From CBDULX01 sp048550535 (GTDB lineage: Bacteria > Pseudomonadota > Gammaproteobacteria > SZUA-229): 25,986 nt of DNA. The stretch is taken from contig JBLYYN010000302.1 in NCBI GenBank assembly GCA_048550535.1, forward strand, positions 1 through 25,986. The letters are read 5' to 3'. Positions 22,392 through 25,986 of the stretch are shown here, in pieces. The notes below the pieces were generated by a model that saw only the letters and a list, made by a program, of their open reading frames with translations, did not search any database and had not been told where the DNA came from. Made by a program: the position numbers and the translations under genes. Positions within the stretch are counted from its first letter, which is position 1, and each line of letters begins with the position of its first letter.

Positions 22392-23095
22392 TAACCGGCC
22401 TCAGCTGTTTGCTCAGCCTCAGGCAGGGGGCTGGACTGGCGCTGTAATATGGTAGCGAACTCTTCCGCAAAATTCTCATAGCGGCCAATCAGGCGCTCCA
22501 CACCGTCGGAAAACCGGTTGTAGCCAATCACCGCAGGTATGGCCGCAAACAATCCCATGGCGGTGGCAATCAATGCTTCAGCAATTCCCGGCGCCACCAT
22601 AGCCAGGGTGGCATTCTGTACCGTACCCAGGGCGGTGAAGGAATTCATGATTCCCCACACCGTGCCAAACAGACCGATATAGGGGCTGGTGGAACCGATG
22701 GTGGCCAGCATGGATAGATTCGATTCCAGCTTGTCTTCTTCTCGAGACAGCGCGACCTTCATGCTGCGCTGGACACTGGCCATCATAAAGGCGGGGTCAA
22801 TCTTGCTCTTGTAGAATCGGGCAAACTCGGCGAAGCCGGTTTCAAACACTTTTTCCATACCCTCCCTGGGTAGATGTCGATGCTTGAGTGAAGTATAAAG
22901 CTCACTCAAATCACCACCCGACCAGAACTGATCTTCAAATTTGAGTGCGGCTTCAGAAGTGCTATTAAGTAATTTGTATTTATTGAATATAATAAACCAG
23001 GACAGAACCGAAGCCACCAGCAGCAGCAACATTACCAGTTGCACCAGCAAACTGGCATCGAGTATTAAGCGAAATATGGATAAATCAGTCGACAC
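22391..23095 (-). CDS. tolQ: TolQ, Tol-Pal motor subunit (ExbB/MotA family)
   Basis: TolQ is the pentameric membrane subunit of the proton motor. The 234-residue product has three membrane helices (near residues 12-38, LLVQLVMLLLLVASVLSWFI; about 130-160; and about 165-195). It has the family signatures LSMLATIGSTSPYIGLFGTV, WGIMNSF and GIAEALIATAMGLFAAIPAV. The start is GTG with GGGAGG 6 nt upstream. It lies inside the last codons of ybgC, an 11-nt overlap that indicates coupled translation. Confidence 0.97.
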   Translation of the reverse strand: MSTDLSIFRLILDASLLVQLVMLLLLVASVLSWFIIFNKYKLLNSTSEAALKFEDQFWSGGDLSELYTSLKHRHLPREGMEKVFETGFAEFARFYKSKIDPAFMMASVQRSMKVALSREEDKLESNLSMLATIGSTSPYIGLFGTVWGIMNSFTALGTVQNATLAMVAPGIAEALIATAMGLFAAIPAVIGYNRFSDGVERLIGRYENFAEEFATILQRQSSPLPEAEQTAEAG

Positions 23096-23489
23096 TTAAT
23101 GCCTCCCGGAAAGCATCAGGCAACGCCCTGGGTTTGAAACCATCCGCAGTTAAGCAGGCAATAAGCACCGAAGCCTGACACAGAAGCTGTTGATCGGATG
23201 GACGTATAATTTTTTGCTCGAATAACAAACTGGCTTTTTTAATTTGACTGACCTCAGCCGTGACATCAAGCAGCTCATTGAATCGGGCCGGTTTGTGAAA
23301 ATCGAGCTTAATGGAACGCACCGCAAATAATATATTATTGTCATTTTTGAGCCGATCCTGCTCAAAGCCCAGATGCCTGAGAAATTCGGTTCGGCATCGC
23401 TCCAGAAAATTCAGGTAGTTACTGTGATAAACCACGCCACCTGAATCGGTATCCTCGTAATAGACGCGTATCGGCCAGCTAAAGTTCAT
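23085..23489 (-). CDS. ybgC: YbgC, acyl-CoA thioesterase of the tol-pal cluster
   Basis: YbgC is a small hotdog-fold thioesterase that hydrolyses acyl-CoA esters and is linked to phospholipid metabolism. The 134-residue product has the signature VYYEDTDSGGVVYHSNYLNF, then LERCRTEFLRHLG (about residues 10-39), with the catalytic aspartate at D15 and H22 nearby. Its length is typical. It is the first gene of the tol-pal cluster and overlaps tolQ. Upstream it is cut off from ruvB by the inverted-repeat element at 23645-23915, so the tol promoter should lie within 23490-23915. Confidence 0.95.
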   Translation of the reverse strand: MNFSWPIRVYYEDTDSGGVVYHSNYLNFLERCRTEFLRHLGFEQDRLKNDNNILFAVRSIKLDFHKPARFNELLDVTAEVSQIKKASLLFEQKIIRPSDQQLLCQASVLIACLTADGFKPRALPDAFREALSVD

Positions 23490-23644
23490 TTCTCTATTTA
23501 TTCTCTATTCCAGAACTGAAATTAATTCCGTCATTGTAAGGATTAATGATTCTGCAACTGTGACTTTGTCTCAAATTATTATCACCCTATGTAAAAACAT
23601 TCATAACACTATTAACGACGACGCAGCCATTTAGGGGTTAAACC
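23490..23644. other. Short upstream region of ybgC and the tol genes
   Basis: These 155 bp are all that remains between the inverted-repeat element and ybgC. They probably hold the tol promoter, but I find no clear -35/-10 pair. Together with the element, this makes a 427-bp gap in a cluster that is usually compact. Confidence 0.35.
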
Positions 23645-23915
23645 TAGGGAACCTCTGATCAATTATATGATGGCTTCTGCGTGACCTGAAGCGTGCAGCT
23701 GCAAGACGCAAAGCGCAGTTAATGGCCTTAGTCCTTAACCAGGTTTGCAACACCGCAAATGTGCGATTCAGGCCTCGCCCTTCGGGGCTTACAGGCTTAC
23801 CCGTGCTCAGCGTTATGACTTTTCGACAGGTGCCCAACCTGCTTTCAAAGTCATGTCTTGTTCACGAATAAGCCTGTAAGCCAGAAGCATCATATAATTG
23901 ATCAGAGGTTCCCTA
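23645..23915. mobile_element. MITE-like element with 34-bp terminal inverted repeats (copy 2)
   Basis: TAGGGAACCTCTGATCAATT, continuing ATATGATGGCTTCTG (23645-23679), is mirrored by the right end CAGAAGCATCATATAATTGA, continuing TCAGAGGTTCCCTA (23882-23915). The only difference is one extra G in the left arm. TA sits at both outer edges, consistent with a TA target duplication. The 270-bp interior encodes no protein but has a nested stem-loop: GGCTTACAGGCTTA / TAAGCCTGTAAGCC (23786-23799 and 23869-23882), ATGACTTT / AAAGTCAT (23815-23822 and 23847-23854) and CAGGT / ACCTG (23827-23841). The near-perfect arms suggest a recent insertion. The right end is 1 nt from the ruvB stop. Confidence 0.85.
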
Positions 23916-23916
23916 A

Positions 23917-24963
23917 TTATTCACCGTCATCAAACAGATCCTCATGCGCTTGATCCTCAGGCTTTGTTTTTAAGCCAAAATGTCGATAGGCATTGGCCGT
24001 CGCCACCCGACCTCGGGGAGTACGCATCAGAAAACCCTGCTGAATCAAATAAGGTTCGATCACATCTTCGATGGTATCCCGCTCCTCACCAATGGCTGCC
24101 GCCAGGTTTTCCACTCCCACCGGTCCACCGTCGAATTTTTCAATAATCGTCAGCAGCAGGTTACGATCCATATTATCGAAACCAAAGGTATCCACTTTCA
24201 ACATATCCAGTGCCCGGGATGCCACATCGCCATTAATCTTGCCATCGGCTTTGACTTCGGCAAAATCACGTACTCTGCGTAACAAGCGGTTGGCGATACG
24301 CGGCGTTCCTCGAGCACGCCGGGCCACTTCATCCGCCCCGGCCTGATCGATTTCTACCCCAAGAATATGCGCCGAGCGTTTCACAATAGCGGTAAGGTCA
24401 TGGATATTGTAAAACTCCAGACGCAACACAATGCCGAAGCGATCCCGTAACGGTGAAGTCAGGGAACCGGCCCGGGTGGTGGCACCGACCAGGGTAAAAG
24501 GAGGTAAATCGAGTTTGATAGAACGCGCCGCCGGTCCGTCACCGATCATGATATCCAGCTGATAATCCTCCATCGCCGGATACAGCACTTCCTCCACCAC
24601 CGGGCTCAGGCGGTGAATTTCATCCACAAACAGGACATCATGGGGCTCCAGATTGGTGAGCAGGGCCGCCAGATCACCCGGTCTTTCCAGTACCGGTCCT
24701 GAGGTCTGGCGTAAATTCACCCCCATTTCATTCGCCACAATATGGGCCAGGGTGGTTTTACCCAGGCCGGGCGGGCCAAAGATCAATAAATGATCCAGCG
24801 CCTCATTTCGTCCACGGGCCGCCGGAATGAAAATTTCCAGCTGCTCCGTGGCTATTGGCTGGCCGGAATAGTCCTTCAGGTATTTGGGACGAATGGCATG
24901 ATCGATGGTTTCTTCATCAAAACTGCTAGTGGCGGATATCAGTCGATCATCATCGGCACTCAT
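23917..24963 (-). CDS. ruvB: RuvB, Holliday-junction branch-migration ATPase
   Basis: RuvB is the hexameric AAA+ motor that drives branch migration with RuvA. The 348-residue product has IRPKYLKDYSGQ near the start. Walker A is G63-PPGLGKT (63-70) and Walker B is FVDEIH with D114 and E115. Sensor 1 is VGATTRAGSLTSPLRDRFG, followed by an arginine-rich segment (GTPRIANRLLRRVRDFAEV). The C-terminal winged-helix DNA-binding part includes EPYLIQQGFLMRTPRGR. The ATG overlaps the ruvA stop as ATGA. An inverted-repeat element starts directly after its stop codon. Confidence 0.98.
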   Translation of the reverse strand: MSADDDRLISATSSFDEETIDHAIRPKYLKDYSGQPIATEQLEIFIPAARGRNEALDHLLIFGPPGLGKTTLAHIVANEMGVNLRQTSGPVLERPGDLAALLTNLEPHDVLFVDEIHRLSPVVEEVLYPAMEDYQLDIMIGDGPAARSIKLDLPPFTLVGATTRAGSLTSPLRDRFGIVLRLEFYNIHDLTAIVKRSAHILGVEIDQAGADEVARRARGTPRIANRLLRRVRDFAEVKADGKINGDVASRALDMLKVDTFGFDNMDRNLLLTIIEKFDGGPVGVENLAAAIGEERDTIEDVIEPYLIQQGFLMRTPRGRVATANAYRHFGLKTKPEDQAHEDLFDDGE

Positions 24964-25571
24964 TTTTTGGCTGCCCCCTGTAGACTGAGACGAATAATAT
25001 CTTCCGCCTCCATGCCATCACTGTTCACTGAGCGAACCATTTTAGCGGCTTCCTGGGGTTTGTAACCCAGGGCGATCAGGGCACTCACGGCATCACCGGA
25101 TGGCGTCGTGTGGTTCTGAGCCAGGCCCGCCTGTTGTGATGGCAATCCGCCGGATGCACTGGTCAGCTCGTCCTTCAGTCGATCTCGCAGTTCGATAATC
25201 AGCCGTTCCGCCGTTTTCTTGCCTATGCCCGGCATCCTTACCAGCGCCGCCACATCATTATCCTGTACACAGTGGATGAATTCCTCAGCGTTCATGCCGG
25301 ACAGGATAGTCAGTGCCATCTTGGGACCTACGCCACTGATTTTTATCAGATTTCTGAATAATGCCCGCTCGGATTCCGAGGCAAAGCCATACAACAACTG
25401 TGCATCTTCCCGCACCACCAGGTGCGTATGCAGGGTCACATCCTCACCCAGGTTGGGTAGCTGGTAGAAAGTCGACATGGGTGCATCGACTTCATAGCCC
25501 ACCCCCTGTACATCTATCAGCAACTGGGGAGGTTGTTTCTGGAGGATCTTTCCGCGTAATCGACCTATCAT
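24960..25571 (-). CDS. ruvA: RuvA, Holliday-junction recognition subunit
   Basis: RuvA binds the four-way junction as a tetramer and recruits RuvB. At 203 residues it has the usual length. Domain I is an OB fold (MIGRLRGKILQKQPPQLLID, then VQGVGYEV). Domain II has two helix-hairpin-helix motifs (IKISGVGPKMALTILSG and MPGIGKKTAERLIIELRDRL). Domain III is a small UBA-like domain contacting RuvB (DAVSALIALGYKPQEAAKMV). It lies 64 nt after ruvC and overlaps ruvB. Confidence 0.98.
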   Translation of the reverse strand: MIGRLRGKILQKQPPQLLIDVQGVGYEVDAPMSTFYQLPNLGEDVTLHTHLVVREDAQLLYGFASESERALFRNLIKISGVGPKMALTILSGMNAEEFIHCVQDNDVAALVRMPGIGKKTAERLIIELRDRLKDELTSASGGLPSQQAGLAQNHTTPSGDAVSALIALGYKPQEAAKMVRSVNSDGMEAEDIIRLSLQGAAKK

Positions 25572-25635
25572 GCCTAGTTATTTATCCGGGTAGCGGTTAA
25601 TCGATGTGCCTGCAGCAGACTCATTATTGTTTTAT

Positions 25636-25986
25636 TCATAGCCAGCGCCCTTTGCTGCGACGTCGGCTGGGCAAGGGTATCTTACCCGCCAGTTTGCGGT
25701 TATGGGCATGACACAGGGCCACTCCCAGGGCATCGGCCTCATCAGACTGTAGATTTGTTTTCAGGCTCAACAGCATATTCATCATATGCTGCACCTGTTC
25801 CTTAGTCGCGTTACCCGTACCCACTACGGCACTTTTCACCGCCTTGGGTGTGTACTCACTGACCTGTAAACTGGCCTGCACGCCAGCACAGATGGCTGCA
25901 CCGCGCGCCTGGCCCAGCTTCAGCGCGGAATCCACGTTCTTGTTCACGAACACCTGTTCTATGGCCATTTCTATCGGTTGCCACTC
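25636..25986 (-). CDS. ruvC: RuvC, Holliday-junction resolvase (5' end beyond the window)
   Basis: RuvC cuts Holliday junctions symmetrically. The frame stays open to the window edge, where it reads EWQPIEMAIEQVFVNKNV, so the start and the first catalytic aspartate lie outside. Visible active-site residues are the glutamate of AIEQVF (E66 in E. coli) and the two aspartates of SDEADALGVALCHAH. SALKLGQARGAAI and YTPKAVKSAVVGTGNATKEQ are also typical. The C-terminus is basic (PSRRRSKGRWL). It heads the ruvC-ruvA-ruvB operon as usual. Confidence 0.97.
   Translation of the reverse strand, partial: EWQPIEMAIEQVFVNKNVDSALKLGQARGAAICAGVQASLQVSEYTPKAVKSAVVGTGNATKEQVQHMMNMLLSLKTNLQSDEADALGVALCHAHNRKLAGKIPLPSRRRSKGRWL

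Noticed and set aside
23631..23837. A 68-codon open frame on the minus strand
   Set aside because: It crosses the left boundary of the inverted-repeat element and runs into its interior, and shows no coding signature.

Overview
This window reads as chromosomal DNA of a free-living or symbiotic sulfur-oxidising gammaproteobacterium. The evidence is the gene order ruvC-ruvA-ruvB-ybgC-tolQ-tolR-tolA-tolB-pal-cpoB-queE-queC-tRNA-Lys, which is typical of Gammaproteobacteria such as pseudomonads, together with a soxXYZA operon and a DsrE2/rhodanese pair. Base composition looks moderate, with clearly AT-rich intergenic regions. I cannot name the genus. No transposase, integrase, CRISPR array, rRNA or phage gene is visible.

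Layout. (1) 1-126: a 9-bp tandem repeat facing an inverted copy of itself. (2) 127-7605, all minus strand: a biosynthetic block. Read in the direction of transcription it runs ilvI-ilvH-ilvC (branched-chain amino acids), then pssA (phosphatidylserine), leuA (leucine), a family 4 uracil-DNA glycosylase and rimI. A terminator and a degenerate inverted-repeat element lie between ilvC and pssA. (3) 7887-15774: an accessory, sulfur-flavoured region. On the minus strand are an unrecognised exported protein, a FadL-type outer-membrane channel and a one-domain rhodanese. On the plus strand are DsrE2, a BepA-like M48 protease and soxX-soxY-soxZ-soxA. Most transcription units here end in their own strong hairpin terminator. 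(4) 15775-16605: a long non-coding stretch around tRNA-Lys(TTT). (5) 16606-25986, all minus strand: queC/queE (queuosine precursor), the complete Tol-Pal cluster with ybgC and cpoB, and ruvB/ruvA plus the 3' part of ruvC.

How the genes work together. SoxXA attaches thiosulfate sulfur to the C-terminal cysteine of SoxY in the SoxYZ carrier. The hydrolase SoxB and the dehydrogenase SoxCD are not in the window, so the pathway is incomplete here. The rhodanese and DsrE2 are candidates for cytoplasmic sulfane-sulfur handling. Tol-Pal proteins span the envelope and drive outer-membrane constriction at division. RuvABC processes Holliday junctions.

The most notable structures are two short elements with terminal inverted repeats and no gene of their own (about 18027-18242 and 23645-23915). 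They share the end sequence AGGGA(A/G)C(C/A)TCT, and each lies 1 to 3 nt downstream of the stop codon of a gene in the conserved ruv-tol-que cluster (cpoB and ruvB). One carries hairpins with GGA-type loops and the other carries a nested stem-loop. Both look like non-autonomous mobile elements with possible RNA-level roles. Also worth attention are an inverted repeat upstream of soxX, an FNR-like site upstream of the rhodanese gene, and the unrecognised exported protein next to the FadL-type channel.
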